Numbered from the stretch's first letter, positions 41,974 to 50,823 are shown. The stretch is 64,000 nucleotides of DNA from Streptomyces niveus (GCF_002009175.1 NZ_CP018047.1:7865001-7929000), one strand, 5' to 3'. Numbers and translations are program-made. The notes: generated by a model from the letters alone, not told the origin.

Positions 41974-43146
41974 ATGATCACTCTTGCCGAGGTCGCCAGG
42001 CACGCCGGAGTCTCGGCCAGCACGGTGAGTTACGTCCTCAGCGGCAAACGGTCCATCTCACCGGGCACCTGCGAGCGCGTCGAGCGCAGCATCCATGAAC
42101 TGGGCTACAACGCGGGGGCCCGCGCCCTGGCCGGCGGCAGATCCGACACCATCGCGCTGATGCTGCCGGCGCACACCGACATGTACGCCCCGTCGATGCT
42201 GGAGACCGCGATTGCCGTCACCAACACCGCCCGCGCCTACGGCTACGACGTGCTGCTGACCGGCGAGGAAGGCGCCGCCGCCGTACGCCGGGTCACCGGC
42301 GGCGCCCTCGCGGACGCCGTCATCCTCATGGATGTCGGGCCGGCGGACGAGCGACTGCCGCTGCTGCGCGAGAGCGACAAGCCGGTCGTACTGATCGGCC
42401 CGCCCGCCGATACGGCCGGACTGACCTCCGTGGACCTCGACTTCACGGCGACAGGCGCGCTGTGCGCCGACCACCTGGCCGCACTCGGCCACCACGACAT
42501 CGCCCTGATCGCCGGGCCGTCCGGATCGGCCGGGCGCACTCTGCACGGGCTGCGCACCAGAAGTCGTGAACTGGGCCTGATCACGCGGCACTTACCGTGC
42601 GACGGCGGCCACGCGGCAATGACGGACACGCTCGCCCACCACTTCGCCGAGCACCCCGCCACCTCGGGATTCGTTCTCCAGCACGACCCGGCGCTCGAAC
42701 CGCTGCTCGACGCCCTGCGCCGACAGGGCCGACCGGTCCCCGAGAGAGCCTCCGTGGTCGCGATCTGCCCGGACCGAGTGGCGCTCCGGTCGTCCGTACA
42801 CCTCACCTCGGTCTCCATCCCGGCACAGGAGATGGGCCGGCGGGCAGTGGAACAGATCGTCGCCGAGCTGACCGGCGAGCACGCGGCCGAAGCCCCCCCT
42901 GATCACCCCGAAACTCACGATCCGCACCACCTCGGGCCCGGCCCCACACAACACCTGACGCGAGCCCCCGCGCCCCCGACGCGGCTGCCTGCCGGGCTCC
43001 GACGCGCGGTCCCCGGCGGCCGGGAGGTCGATCACCGCCGCTGTGCGGGCGTGGGCGGTGCCGACCGAGATGCCGAACCGGCGGCTGAGCCGTTGTTACC
43101 GCACGGGACGCCCCGGCAGGGGTGGCCGGCAGCGGGATCACCGTGA
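41974..43146 (+). CDS. LacI-family regulator with frameshifted C-terminus
   Basis: The first 307 or so residues are a normal LacI repressor: helix-turn-helix ITLAEVARHAGVSASTVSYV, hinge YNAGARALAGGRS and effector domain through SIPAQEMGRRAVEQIVAELTG. At a run of seven C (42893-42899) the frame then enters 80-odd residues of Pro/His/Arg-rich sequence unlike the family. With one C fewer the frame would read APLITPKLTIRTTSG, a typical LacI ending, and stop at 42956-42958. This is therefore a one-base insertion, a slippage site or a sequencing error. DNA binding may survive. It is adjacent to a cellulase but has its own candidate operator. Confidence 0.85.
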   Translation: MITLAEVARHAGVSASTVSYVLSGKRSISPGTCERVERSIHELGYNAGARALAGGRSDTIALMLPAHTDMYAPSMLETAIAVTNTARAYGYDVLLTGEEGAAAVRRVTGGALADAVILMDVGPADERLPLLRESDKPVVLIGPPADTAGLTSVDLDFTATGALCADHLAALGHHDIALIAGPSGSAGRTLHGLRTRSRELGLITRHLPCDGGHAAMTDTLAHHFAEHPATSGFVLQHDPALEPLLDALRRQGRPVPERASVVAICPDRVALRSSVHLTSVSIPAQEMGRRAVEQIVAELTGEHAAEAPPDHPETHDPHHLGPGPTQHLTRAPAPPTRLPAGLRRAVPGGREVDHRRCAGVGGADRDAEPAAEPLLPHGTPRQGWPAAGSP

Positions 43147-43189
43147 GGTTATCGACGCGATCGCGTGGAAGTTCCGGAGCGGATCGCAA
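43136..43189 (+). pseudogene. IS5-type transposase N-terminal relic
   Basis: The 18-residue stretch DHREVIDAIAWKFRSGSQ matches the N-terminal signature of IS5-family transposases (DHREVI.AI..K.RTG). The sequence departs from the family directly after it and no DDE domain follows. It differs from the intact element at 19.2 kb. It is a leftover of an old insertion beside the frameshifted LacI gene. Confidence 0.6.
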
Positions 43190-43193
43190 CCAC

Positions 43194-43388
43194 CTAGCCG
43201 TCGTCGCCGCTCGTCCCGTTCAGGCCCGGGCGCCGGTTCTTCTGAGAGCGGCGGACCACCTTGCCCGCGGCGAGCGTTACGGTCGCCACCGTACGGACCG
43301 AGCGGGGCCCGCCACGCTCGGCCCACACCACACACACGCACCCGCCGACAGCAAGCGCCACGACGCCCAGCAGTACCAGAGCGATCAT
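43194..43388 (-). CDS. Small single-pass membrane protein, unknown function
   Basis: A 64-residue protein with one N-terminal membrane helix (IALVLLGVVALAVGGCVCVVW) followed by a basic polar tail ending in Gly/Asp. The ATG at 43388 is preceded by GGAGGTGG, a very strong Shine-Dalgarno, which supports it as a real gene. It is not recognised as a named family. It faces away from the UPF0104 gene. Confidence 0.6.
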   Translation of the reverse strand: MIALVLLGVVALAVGGCVCVVWAERGGPRSVRTVATVTLAAGKVVRRSQKNRRPGLNGTSGDDG

Positions 43389-43617
43389 GCTTCCACCTCC
43401 GCGTTCATTCGTTCGGTCCCGCTGATCGTCTCAGGCGCTCGTACCTGTTCCGGCAGCGCCGCCGCTTCCACGGATGGAGGGAACAGAACGCCACACGGCT
43501 CGGGCCGTTCCGCCGGCCGACGGGCGTACGACACCGCGAAGTCGCGCAGAGCGGGGACCCCCCTTGTGGGAACTCCCCGCCCGCGCCTTTGGCGCGTCAT
43601 GGAAGGACGGCCGCGCC

Positions 43618-44574
43618 GTGCCGATGACCCTGCCCTCCGCACTGCGACGGTTGCCGCTGCGGCAGTTGGTCTGTCTCGTTCCGCTCCTCCTCGTGGCCGT
43701 CTGGGTGGCCGGGAACTGGCCGGTGATCCTCTCGGGCATCGACGAGTTGCGCCGCGCCGACCGGAACTGGCTGCTGGCCGCCGTCCTCGTGACCGGGGCG
43801 TGCTGGATACCGGTCTGCCTGCTGCGCCAGGGCACCGTCATGGAACGGCTGCCCGCCGGGCGGCTGCTGGCCTCCCAGATCGCGGCCGGATCGGCCAACC
43901 ATCTGCTGCCCGCCGGGCTCGGCGCTCACGCGGTGACACTGCGGTTCCTCAAGGGCTGCGGGATACCCACCGCACGGGCCTGCGCCGCGCTCGCCCTCTA
44001 CTCGCTGGCCCAGCCGATCGGCCGGTACGCCCTGCTGCTCACGCTCATGGCCGCCCACCCGCAAGCCGTCCCACTGCGCGCCCTGCTGCCGGCGGGACAC
44101 AGGATGCCGGCCCTGCTCCTCCTGGCCGCCGGGCTCACGCTCGCCGCGCTGGTGCTGTGGTCGGTGCGGCCGCTGCGCCGCTTCGCCGGGGACTTCCTGC
44201 GGACCGCGCTGACCGACGCGCGCGCCCTGCACACCAGGCCCGCCCGGGTGATCGCCCTGTGGACCGGGGCGCTCGCCTTCCCCGCGCTCCAGGCCGGCGT
44301 CATGGTCACGGTCGCCCGCGCGCTCCAGATGCCGGTGCCCACCGCCTACATCATGATCGCCTACCTGGCCGCCGGAATCGTCGCCGGGATCGTGCCGACC
44401 CCGGGCGGGATCGGCTCCGTCGAGGCGGCCCTGTTCATCGCGCTCGTCGGCGCGGGCTCCCCGGCCTCCGTGGCGACCGCCGCGGTCCTCGGATTCCGCC
44501 TCGTCACGGTGTGGCTTCCACTGCTGCCCGGGGCTCTGGTACTGGCCGTACTGGTCCGCCGGAAAGTGCTCTGA
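43618..44574 (+). CDS. UPF0104 / lysylphosphatidylglycerol-synthase-TM-like membrane protein
   Basis: A 318-residue integral membrane protein with about eight helices and the family signature near the end, PTPGGIGSVEAALFIAL. Family members lie beside glycosyltransferases and are thought to act in lipid or polyprenyl-linked sugar handling; they lack the catalytic domain of MprF. The GTG at 43618 follows GGAAGGA by about 10 bases; an ATG at 43624 is the alternative. Its 3' end overlaps the convergent GT87 gene by 71 bp. That neighbourhood suggests a role with mannosylated lipids. Confidence 0.83.
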   Translation: MPMTLPSALRRLPLRQLVCLVPLLLVAVWVAGNWPVILSGIDELRRADRNWLLAAVLVTGACWIPVCLLRQGTVMERLPAGRLLASQIAAGSANHLLPAGLGAHAVTLRFLKGCGIPTARACAALALYSLAQPIGRYALLLTLMAAHPQAVPLRALLPAGHRMPALLLLAAGLTLAALVLWSVRPLRRFAGDFLRTALTDARALHTRPARVIALWTGALAFPALQAGVMVTVARALQMPVPTAYIMIAYLAAGIVAGIVPTPGGIGSVEAALFIALVGAGSPASVATAAVLGFRLVTVWLPLLPGALVLAVLVRRKVL

Positions 44575-45781
44575 ACTCCTGATCCGGCGACCGCAGGGGG
44601 AGTGTCAGGAGCAGTGCGAGCGCCGTCCAGACGAACGCGTTGGCGCCGATGAAGCCGTCGATGCCGCTCGCGTCGTACCGCCACAGCCATACGACGTAGC
44701 TGCACAGCATCACGTACACCCCGACCGCCACGGTCAACGGGCCGCCGCGGCGCGGCGGTTCGAGTGCCCGGTCGGCGAGAATGGCGAGCGCCGGGAGCAG
44801 CCAGACCAGGTGGTGCACCCAGGTCACCGGGCTGACGAGGCACGCGGCGGCGCCGGTCAGCGCGATGCCGCCGCGTATGTCGCCGGCCGCCCGCGCCTTG
44901 TCGACGCGGTACGCCCAGAGACCGACGATCGCGAGGACGCCGAGGGCCCACCACAGCCGTTCGGGTTCGTGCGGTGCGGCGAGCCGGGCGAGGACGCCCT
45001 GCCAGGACTGGTTGGAGACGTAACTCAGGTCGCCGATGCGGCTCGTGTCCCAGAGAGCCGATGTCCAGTACGCGTACGAGGCGCCCGGTGCAAGCAGGAA
45101 AGCGAGCAGGGTCGCGCCCACGGCGACGGTGACGGCCGTGCCGGCGGCACGCCGGCGGCGGGTGACGACGAGATACCCGATGAAGATCGCCGGGGTGAGC
45201 TTGACCGCCGCGGCGAGTCCGATGCCGATGCCCGCCCACCGGCTGCCGGTGGACAGCAGCCGCGCGTCGGTGAGGACGAGAGCCAGCAGGAGGAGGTTGA
45301 CCTGGCCGAAGCTGATGCTGTCGTAGACCGGTTCCAGCAGTGCGAGCATGCACAGGATCAGGGTGTAGGAGGTCCAGCGGTCCAGGCCGTGACGGCGGAT
45401 CACCGGTTCGGCGAGGCGCCGCAGGATCAGGGCCAGGGCGCCGAGGTTCGCCACGATGCCCGCAGTGAGCGCGACGGGCCAGCTGAGCAGTGACAGCGGC
45501 AGCACGCACAGGGCGGCGAAGGGCGGGTAGGTGAATCCGTACACCTGGCCGGGCACCCGGTAGTCGTAGAGCCCGGCGCCCCGCACCCCGCCCTCGGCAC
45601 CGGTCCAGTGGCGCACCGCGTCGTAGTAGACCCACAGGTCGAACCAGTCGCGGTGGTACGGGACGGTCGCCACGAACGTCGTCACGCCCGCGCACAGCAC
45701 GCCCAGGAGCAGCGGCCCGCGCCGCGACCCGGACCACCGCCCCGACCCGGACCACCGTCGTGTCGCGCCTCGCCCGGTCAT
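44504..45781 (-). CDS. GT87-family (DUF2029) polyprenyl-phosphate-mannose mannosyltransferase
   Basis: A 425-residue GT-C-fold membrane glycosyltransferase with about ten helices. The first periplasmic loop has the motif DLWVYYDAVRHW, with acidic residues after helix one, followed by YDYRVPGQVYGFTYPPFAAL, typical of DUF2029 alpha-1,2-mannosyltransferases. Its ATG overlaps the MptB-like stop (ATGA), so the two are co-translated. It probably extends or branches a mannose chain on the outer face of the membrane using polyprenyl-phosphomannose. Confidence 0.85.
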   Translation of the reverse strand: MTGRGATRRWSGSGRWSGSRRGPLLLGVLCAGVTTFVATVPYHRDWFDLWVYYDAVRHWTGAEGGVRGAGLYDYRVPGQVYGFTYPPFAALCVLPLSLLSWPVALTAGIVANLGALALILRRLAEPVIRRHGLDRWTSYTLILCMLALLEPVYDSISFGQVNLLLLALVLTDARLLSTGSRWAGIGIGLAAAVKLTPAIFIGYLVVTRRRRAAGTAVTVAVGATLLAFLLAPGASYAYWTSALWDTSRIGDLSYVSNQSWQGVLARLAAPHEPERLWWALGVLAIVGLWAYRVDKARAAGDIRGGIALTGAAACLVSPVTWVHHLVWLLPALAILADRALEPPRRGGPLTVAVGVYVMLCSYVVWLWRYDASGIDGFIGANAFVWTALALLLTLPLRSPDQEFRALSGGPVRPVPEPRAAVEATP

Positions 45782-47322
45782 GCCGTCCTCCCCGGTTCCC
45801 GTACGGCCGGTGTCATTTCGTCGCGCGACATCTCGCGCGCCCACCAGAGCACGACCACCGCGAACACTCCGCCGCACATCGCGAGCGTCAACTGGAGTCC
45901 GTCCGCGGCGAGTCCGCTGGGCAGCTGGGCCAGCGCGAGCACGCCGCTGGCGACGGCCACCGCCCGGCGCGCCGGTCCCGGCGGGGCGGCCGCCGCCAGC
46001 GGGAACAGCCCCCACAGCACGTACCAGGGGCGGATCGCCGGGCCGAGGACGGCGACCGCGATCAGGCTGAGGCCCAGCGCGTACACGGGGCTGTGCCGGG
46101 GGCGGCGCAGCCACACCACCAGCACGGCGACGGCCGTCGCCGCCAGGCCCACCGCGCGCCAGGCGTCCAGGGCGAACGGTGCCAGGTCGCTGCCCGCGCT
46201 GTGCAGAACCGACGCGGTCATCCGGCCGAGGAGGGAGGTGAGGGCCCAATTGTGCGGGGACACGGGGGTGTTGAGGGCGCCGATCCAGCCGTAGCCGGTG
46301 CCGGCGACCGCGGTCACCGCGGCGGTCGTCGCGAGGGCGACAGCGGTGACCGCGCCCCCCGCTCTGAGCCATCGGTACCGGCCGGTGAGCCCGCCGGCCC
46401 AGAACACGGCGACGGCCAGCAGGCCCAGCGCGGCAGGCGCCTTGACCAGCGCGGCGAGCGTCATCAGGACCGCGCCCAGCATGGGGAAACGGCCCTTCGC
46501 GGCCACCAGCGCCATGCCGAGCAGACCCAGCATCACGGCGTCGTTGTGCGCGCCGGCCACCAGATGCAGCAGGAGCAGCGGATTGAGCGCCCCCAGCCAC
46601 AGCGCGGCGCCCGGGGCGGTTCCACCGCGGCGGGCCAGCAGTACCAGCGACAGCACCATCAGGCCCACGCCGAGCAGCGCGACCAGCCGCATACCCAGCA
46701 CCCCGGCCGAGAGCTCCGCCCCCGACGCACGCGCGATCAGCGAGGCGAACGACAGGAACAGCGGACCGTACGGGGTCGGCGTGTCCTGCCAGAGCGGCGA
46801 GACCTGCGCGGCGAGCGGACCGCCGAGCCGGTCGGGACCATGGGTGTACACATCGATCCGGGCGTCCACCATCGCGCCCTGCGCCAGATAGCTGTACACA
46901 TCGCGGCTGAACAGCGGCGGGGCGACCAGCAGTGGCGCGGCCCACACCACGAGCGTGACCACCATGGCGCGCGTACCGGGCGGCCGCGGTCCGTGCACGG
47001 CGCGGCCGAGCCAGGCCCAGGCGGCGACGAGCAGCACGAGCCCGAAATAGGCGCCGAAGAGTCCCACCGCCGCCGCTTCCGACGACGGTGCCAGGGCCTC
47101 ACCGACCGGCAGGGCACCGGCACTCGCGCCGCCGACGGCCACGGCCGTGGAACCGGTGAGCCCCAGTAGCCGGCACTTGCGTATATGCGATTCGTCGCCC
47201 GGGGTCAGCACCCAGGGAGCGTGTCTGTGGCCGGTGGCTGGAAGGGAACGTGCGGTGCGCCGGGGAGAGTCCGGAAGATGTCGGACGTGGCGGCGGTCCG
47301 CCTCGTTCGCCGTCCCCGGCAC
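45778..47322 (-). CDS. mptB: MptB-type alpha-1,6-mannosyltransferase, polyprenol-phosphomannose dependent
   Basis: A GT-C membrane enzyme of up to 514 residues with about 13 helices. Recognisable MptB features are PPLFSRDVYSYLAQGAMV, PTPYGPLFLSF, LHLVAGAHNDAVMLGLLGM and AIRPWYVLWGLFPLA. In mycobacteria and corynebacteria MptB starts the alpha-1,6-mannan backbone of lipomannan. In Streptomyces the acceptor is not settled. The start is uncertain: the GTG at 47322 has no good Shine-Dalgarno, and an internal GTG near 47211 is possible. It is first of the pair with the GT87 gene. Confidence 0.83.
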   Translation of the reverse strand: MPGTANEADRRHVRHLPDSPRRTARSLPATGHRHAPWVLTPGDESHIRKCRLLGLTGSTAVAVGGASAGALPVGEALAPSSEAAAVGLFGAYFGLVLLVAAWAWLGRAVHGPRPPGTRAMVVTLVVWAAPLLVAPPLFSRDVYSYLAQGAMVDARIDVYTHGPDRLGGPLAAQVSPLWQDTPTPYGPLFLSFASLIARASGAELSAGVLGMRLVALLGVGLMVLSLVLLARRGGTAPGAALWLGALNPLLLLHLVAGAHNDAVMLGLLGMALVAAKGRFPMLGAVLMTLAALVKAPAALGLLAVAVFWAGGLTGRYRWLRAGGAVTAVALATTAAVTAVAGTGYGWIGALNTPVSPHNWALTSLLGRMTASVLHSAGSDLAPFALDAWRAVGLAATAVAVLVVWLRRPRHSPVYALGLSLIAVAVLGPAIRPWYVLWGLFPLAAAAPPGPARRAVAVASGVLALAQLPSGLAADGLQLTLAMCGGVFAVVVLWWAREMSRDEMTPAVREPGRTA

Positions 47323-47427
47323 GTGAGGGACCCGTCGCAGACAGCCCCGTCCGCCCCAGCCGCGTCCGCCCCGGCCCCTTCCGCGCCGCGTGCACCTGAG
47401 CTGACGGGCTTTCGAACCCGTACGTCC

Positions 47428-48420
47428 TCAGGAGTGCGCCTCCTCCTTGACCTCACCGGCGGAAACCTGAGCCAGGACCCGGGTGAGCCAGCCGGTGCGG
47501 GTCCGGCGGGCCGCGGCCGAGACGTGCGCCTGGGGGAACAGCGCGTCCAACCCGTGGCAGCCGCCCGCCCAGATGTGCAGTTCGGCCTGGCCGCCGGCCG
47601 CCCAGATCCTGGAGGCGTAGGCGACGTCCTCGTCGCGGAAGACCTCGGCGGAGCCCGCGTCGACATAGGCGGTCGGCAGATTCGACAGGTCGTCGGCCAC
47701 CGCCGGTGAGACATGGCCGGGCACCTGCTCGTCCTCGATGCCGCCGAGCACGGACCGCCAGCCGAATTCGTTCATCTCGCGGGTCCAGACGCCGGGCCCG
47801 CCGGAGTACTGCCGACTGGAGACGGTGCCGTTGCGGTGGTCGAGCATGGGGCAGATCAGCATCTGCGCGGCGATGGCCGGGGCGCCGAGATCGCGGGCCA
47901 GCAGCGCGACACCGGCGGCGAGGCCGCCGCCGGCGCTCGTACCGGCGACGACGATCCTGGCGGGATCGATGCCCAGTTCGGCGGCGTGCCCGACGGTCCA
48001 GAGCAGCCCTTGGTAGCAGTCGTCGACCAGGGTCGTGCCCGTGGCCTCAGGTGCGAGCCGGTAGTCCACGGTGACCACCACCGCGCCGAGTTCGTCGAGC
48101 CACTCCAGCGGGATGTCGATCTGCGAGAAGCGGTCACCCATGACCATCCCGCCACCGTGCATCCAGTAGACGCACGGCGCGTCGACCGGGCTCTCGGTTC
48201 CGGCGGGGCTGAGGACCGTCAGCGGAATCGGCGTGCCGTCCGAGCCGGGCACGGTGACCTCGCGCCGGTCGACCGCGCGGCCGGCGAGCAGAGGCTCGAC
48301 GGGCATGGACGAGAACGGGCGGATCCGCGCGAGCGCCTCGGCGTCGAGTTGCGAGGGCAACTCCATATCGGCGAGCAGCGTGTGCAGTTCGAGATCGAGA
48401 CCGGGTCGGGGCACAGACAT
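47428..48420 (-). CDS. Alpha/beta hydrolase, hormone-sensitive-lipase (GH-DSAG) family esterase
   Basis: A 330-residue soluble esterase/lipase. The oxyanion-hole motif HGGG is at residues 88-91, nucleophile Ser162 in GTSAGGG, the acid in DAGSAEVFRDE and catalytic His in GGCHGLD. VDYRLAPE is the typical family motif. The ATG at 48420 has AAAGGTCTCC just upstream. It lies 143 bp after the ABM monooxygenase gene on the same strand and could be read through from it. The substrate is a short-chain ester; its exact nature is unknown. Confidence 0.9.
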   Translation of the reverse strand: MSVPRPGLDLELHTLLADMELPSQLDAEALARIRPFSSMPVEPLLAGRAVDRREVTVPGSDGTPIPLTVLSPAGTESPVDAPCVYWMHGGGMVMGDRFSQIDIPLEWLDELGAVVVTVDYRLAPEATGTTLVDDCYQGLLWTVGHAAELGIDPARIVVAGTSAGGGLAAGVALLARDLGAPAIAAQMLICPMLDHRNGTVSSRQYSGGPGVWTREMNEFGWRSVLGGIEDEQVPGHVSPAVADDLSNLPTAYVDAGSAEVFRDEDVAYASRIWAAGGQAELHIWAGGCHGLDALFPQAHVSAAARRTRTGWLTRVLAQVSAGEVKEEAHS

Positions 48421-48563
48421 GGTGGAGACCTTTCGTCGGGCGACGCCTCAGGCGATGCCGTGTGATCAGGGAGGGGGCGGAGGGCCCGGCCGGCGCGCGG
48501 GGCCGCCGGACGGTAACGGGGGCGGGACCGGGGGAGGGACCGGGATGGATCGGCCGGCCGGTC

Positions 48564-48881
48564 TCAGAAGGCCGCTCTGCCGCCGACCGGGACATAGTCG
48601 GTGTACGAGGGCTCCCCGGCCAGCAGCTCGCCCGTCCGCGCGACGATTGCCTGGGCGGCCTCGCCGGCGAAGGCCCGGTGGTGGTCCTCCTCGCTCGTCC
48701 ACCCCTCGGTGACATGGACGACGGCGGGGTCGGACGCGGAGCGGGAGACGAGGTAGACGAGGCAGTGTTCGCTCGAACCGGGGCTGCCCTCGTCCAGGCC
48801 GGTCAGCAGCAGCTCGACCAGCTGATCACTCATCCCCGGCCTGGCGGTCAGGACGGCGTTGAATCCATAAGTGGCGTTCAC
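48564..48881 (-). CDS. ABM-domain monooxygenase (putative quinol monooxygenase)
   Basis: A 105-residue single-domain protein of the antibiotic-biosynthesis-monooxygenase fold (dimeric ferredoxin-like barrel). It shows GFNAVLTARPGMSDQLVELL and the late VTEGWTSEEDHHRAFAG characteristic of YgiN-like quinol monooxygenases. The GTG at 48881 has GGAGAAGGA at correct spacing. It is divergent from the AraC gene, and the space between them contains a promoter module duplicated before the SDR at 50 kb, so it is probably a target of that regulator. No cofactor site is expected. Confidence 0.83.
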   Translation of the reverse strand: MNATYGFNAVLTARPGMSDQLVELLLTGLDEGSPGSSEHCLVYLVSRSASDPAVVHVTEGWTSEEDHHRAFAGEAAQAIVARTGELLAGEPSYTDYVPVGGRAAF

Positions 48882-48915
48882 GATTTCCTTCTCCTTCAGC
48901 TGTGGACTTTCGGTG

Positions 48916-48983
48916 ATCCCATTCAACCGCTGTGACCTGCAAAAACGATAGAGAAATCCTCCCGTGTACTTGCACGATCCTCT
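48916..48983. promoter_or_regulatory. Duplicated promoter module, copy 1 (ABM/AraC spacer)
   Basis: Box A at 48916-48940 starts ATCCCATTCAACCGCTGTGA and box B at 48968-48983 is ACTTGCACGATCCTCT. The same boxes in the same order, with the same 52-bp start-to-start distance, occur at 50824-50891. Here the module lies 35 bp upstream of the leftward ABM gene and inside the divergent AraC promoter region. It is the likely binding site of the adjacent AraC regulator. Confidence 0.75.
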
Positions 48984-49026
48984 CTATCAGAAGACCTGGT
49001 GCCGGGTTGTGTGCTGCAATCAGGTC

Positions 49027-49932
49027 ATGGACCCCGACGAGTTCCGCACCCTGCTCGACCGGCACGCCCGGCCCGACTGGACCACCGCCATCGACGGCGT
49101 ACTCATCTCGAAGGTCGACCGGTCCGACCCGCCGGCGCCCTCGATGTCCGGCACGGTGCTGGCGGTCATCGCCCAGGGCGCCAAACGGCTCGCCCTCGGC
49201 GACAAGGTGTACGAGTACGGCGCCGGCCAGTACCTGGTCGCGTCGGTCGACCTGCCGGTCACCGGAGAGTTCACCCGCATCGAGCCCGGCCGGCCGGCAC
49301 TGGGATTCGGCCTCACACTCGAACCCTCCGCCATCGCGGAACTCCTGCTGGACGCCGGCCCCGGAGACGCACCGCGTACCGGCGGCGGCACACCGTCGGG
49401 CATCACGGTCAGCGACACCCCGCCCGCGCTGCTCGACGCGGTGGTCCGGATGCTCCGCCTGCTGGACGAACCGCGGGACCGCGCCGTGCTGGCGCCCCTG
49501 ATCAAGCGCGAGATCCTGTGGCGCCTGATCACCGGCGAACAGGGCGCGGCCGTCCGCCAGTTCGGACTCGCCGACAGCAGCCTCAGCCATGTCTCCCGCG
49601 CCGTGCGCTGGATCCGGGAGCACTACGCGCAGCCCTTCCGCGTCGAGGACGTGGCACGGCTCTCCGGGATGAGCGTCTCCGCCTTCTACCGCAACTTCCA
49701 GGCGGTGACCGCGATGAGCCCCATCCAGTTCCAGAAGCAGATCCGCCTCCAGGAGGCCCGGCTGCTCCTCGCGACCCGCCCCGGCGACATCACCGGAGTC
49801 GGCCGGCACGTCGGCTACGACAACCCGTCACAGTTCAGCCGCGAGTACCGCCGCCAGTTCGGCACACCACCCAGCCAGGACGCGGCCCGCCTGCGGACCA
49901 CCGCGCGTACCCCTGCGGCCGTACTGCTCTGA
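49027..49932 (+). CDS. AraC-family transcriptional regulator
   Basis: A 301-residue regulator with an N-terminal AraC_N-type ligand domain (residues about 15-160) and a C-terminal pair of helix-turn-helix motifs (FRVEDVARLSGMSVSAFYRN; VGRHVGYDNPSQFSREYRRQ). The conserved PIQFQKQIRLQEARLLL links them. The ATG at 49027 is preceded by CAGGTC; an earlier frame start lacks the domain pattern. It is divergent from the ABM gene and convergent with an SDR whose promoter carries the same module, so a three-gene regulon is likely. This AraC group is often linked to aldehyde or quinone detoxification genes. Confidence 0.92.
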   Translation: MDPDEFRTLLDRHARPDWTTAIDGVLISKVDRSDPPAPSMSGTVLAVIAQGAKRLALGDKVYEYGAGQYLVASVDLPVTGEFTRIEPGRPALGFGLTLEPSAIAELLLDAGPGDAPRTGGGTPSGITVSDTPPALLDAVVRMLRLLDEPRDRAVLAPLIKREILWRLITGEQGAAVRQFGLADSSLSHVSRAVRWIREHYAQPFRVEDVARLSGMSVSAFYRNFQAVTAMSPIQFQKQIRLQEARLLLATRPGDITGVGRHVGYDNPSQFSREYRRQFGTPPSQDAARLRTTARTPAAVLL

Positions 49933-49936
49933 CGGC

Positions 49937-49980
49937 GTACCGACCTCCGCAGGGCGTGCCCGTTCCGCGGAGGTCGGTAC
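49937..49980. terminator. Bidirectional hairpin between AraC and SDR genes
   Basis: Perfect 14-base arms (49937-49950, GTACCGACCTCCGC; 49967-49980) around a 16-base loop, between the convergent AraC and SDR genes. It is a clear bidirectional terminator. Confidence 0.8.
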
Positions 49981-50004
49981 GGCGTCACCTCGCCCGCCGA
50001 CCGG

Positions 50005-50754
50005 TCACTTCGCCTGAGCGAGCTGGACCGCGTCGGCACCGGCCGGGAAGCGCAGCTGGCCGGTCGTGTCGTGCACGGCCCGCCACACCGTCTCGGCGAC
50101 GTCGCTCTCCCTGGTGAACAGGTCCTGGCCCGTGAAGTCGCCCATGGCCTTCTGCGCCCACGGCGCGTACGCCGCCGGGACCAGCTCGTCCAGCGAGGCG
50201 CCGTTCATCGCGTTGGCCGCGAAGTTCGTCGTCAGACAGGCACCCGGCTCGACAGCCTTCGCCCGCACACCGAACGGCGCCAGTTCGAGGGCGAGGGACG
50301 CGGTGAACCCCTCGATGGCCATCTTGCTCGCCTTGTAGACGGCCGAGAGCGGCATATGACCCAGCACCACGCTGGAGGTCACATTGACCACCACGCCGGA
50401 GCCGCGCTCGCGGAGCTGGGGGAGTACCGCCTGCGTCATTGCCATCACACCGAAGGTGTTGGTCTCGAAGACGTCCCGCACCCGGTCCATGGGCGTGCCC
50501 TCGAACACACCGATGGACGGGACGCCCGCGTTGTTGACCAGTACGTCGATGGGTCCGGCCGCATCGAAGGCGGCGGCGATGCTCTCCGGCCTGGTCACGT
50601 CGAGTTCAACGACGCGGAGCCGATCCGACTCGGGCAGGACGTCCGTACGCGGCCTGCGCATCGTGGCGATGACGTTCCACCCCTGCGAGTGGAAGTGAAG
50701 GGCGGTCTCACGCCCGTATCCGGATGAAGTACCGGTGATCAGAATCGTCTTCAT
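50005..50754 (-). CDS. SDR-family oxidoreductase, probable AraC regulon member
   Basis: A 249-residue short-chain dehydrogenase. Cofactor motif TGTSSGYG at residues 8-15, NNAGVPS, catalytic Ser in NVTSSVV, and YKASK. Length is normal. I chose the ATG at 50754, which has GAGGATCACACC before it; the longer frame is unrelated sequence. The promoter about 70 bp upstream carries copy 2 of the module found before the ABM gene, so the convergent AraC protein probably controls it. The substrate is unknown. Confidence 0.9.
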   Translation of the reverse strand: MKTILITGTSSGYGRETALHFHSQGWNVIATMRRPRTDVLPESDRLRVVELDVTRPESIAAAFDAAGPIDVLVNNAGVPSIGVFEGTPMDRVRDVFETNTFGVMAMTQAVLPQLRERGSGVVVNVTSSVVLGHMPLSAVYKASKMAIEGFTASLALELAPFGVRAKAVEPGACLTTNFAANAMNGASLDELVPAAYAPWAQKAMGDFTGQDLFTRESDVAETVWRAVHDTTGQLRFPAGADAVQLAQAK

Positions 50755-50823
50755 GGTGTGATCCTCAGGGACGGCGGGAACCATGGGCGGGTTGCATTTT
50801 CCCGCTCCACAGAAGAACTCGTA

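Noticed and set aside
43474..43617. N-terminal extension of the UPF0104 protein from ATG 43474
   Set aside because: No Shine-Dalgarno, polar Arg-rich sequence unlike a first membrane helix, and a better start at 43618 after GGAAGGA.
47404..47421. tRNA-like T-arm ACGGGCTTTCGAACCCGT
   Set aside because: Read on the minus strand it contains GGGTTCGA, but the loop is 8 bases and no acceptor, anticodon or D arm is found around it. It is more likely a small hairpin near the esterase gene end.
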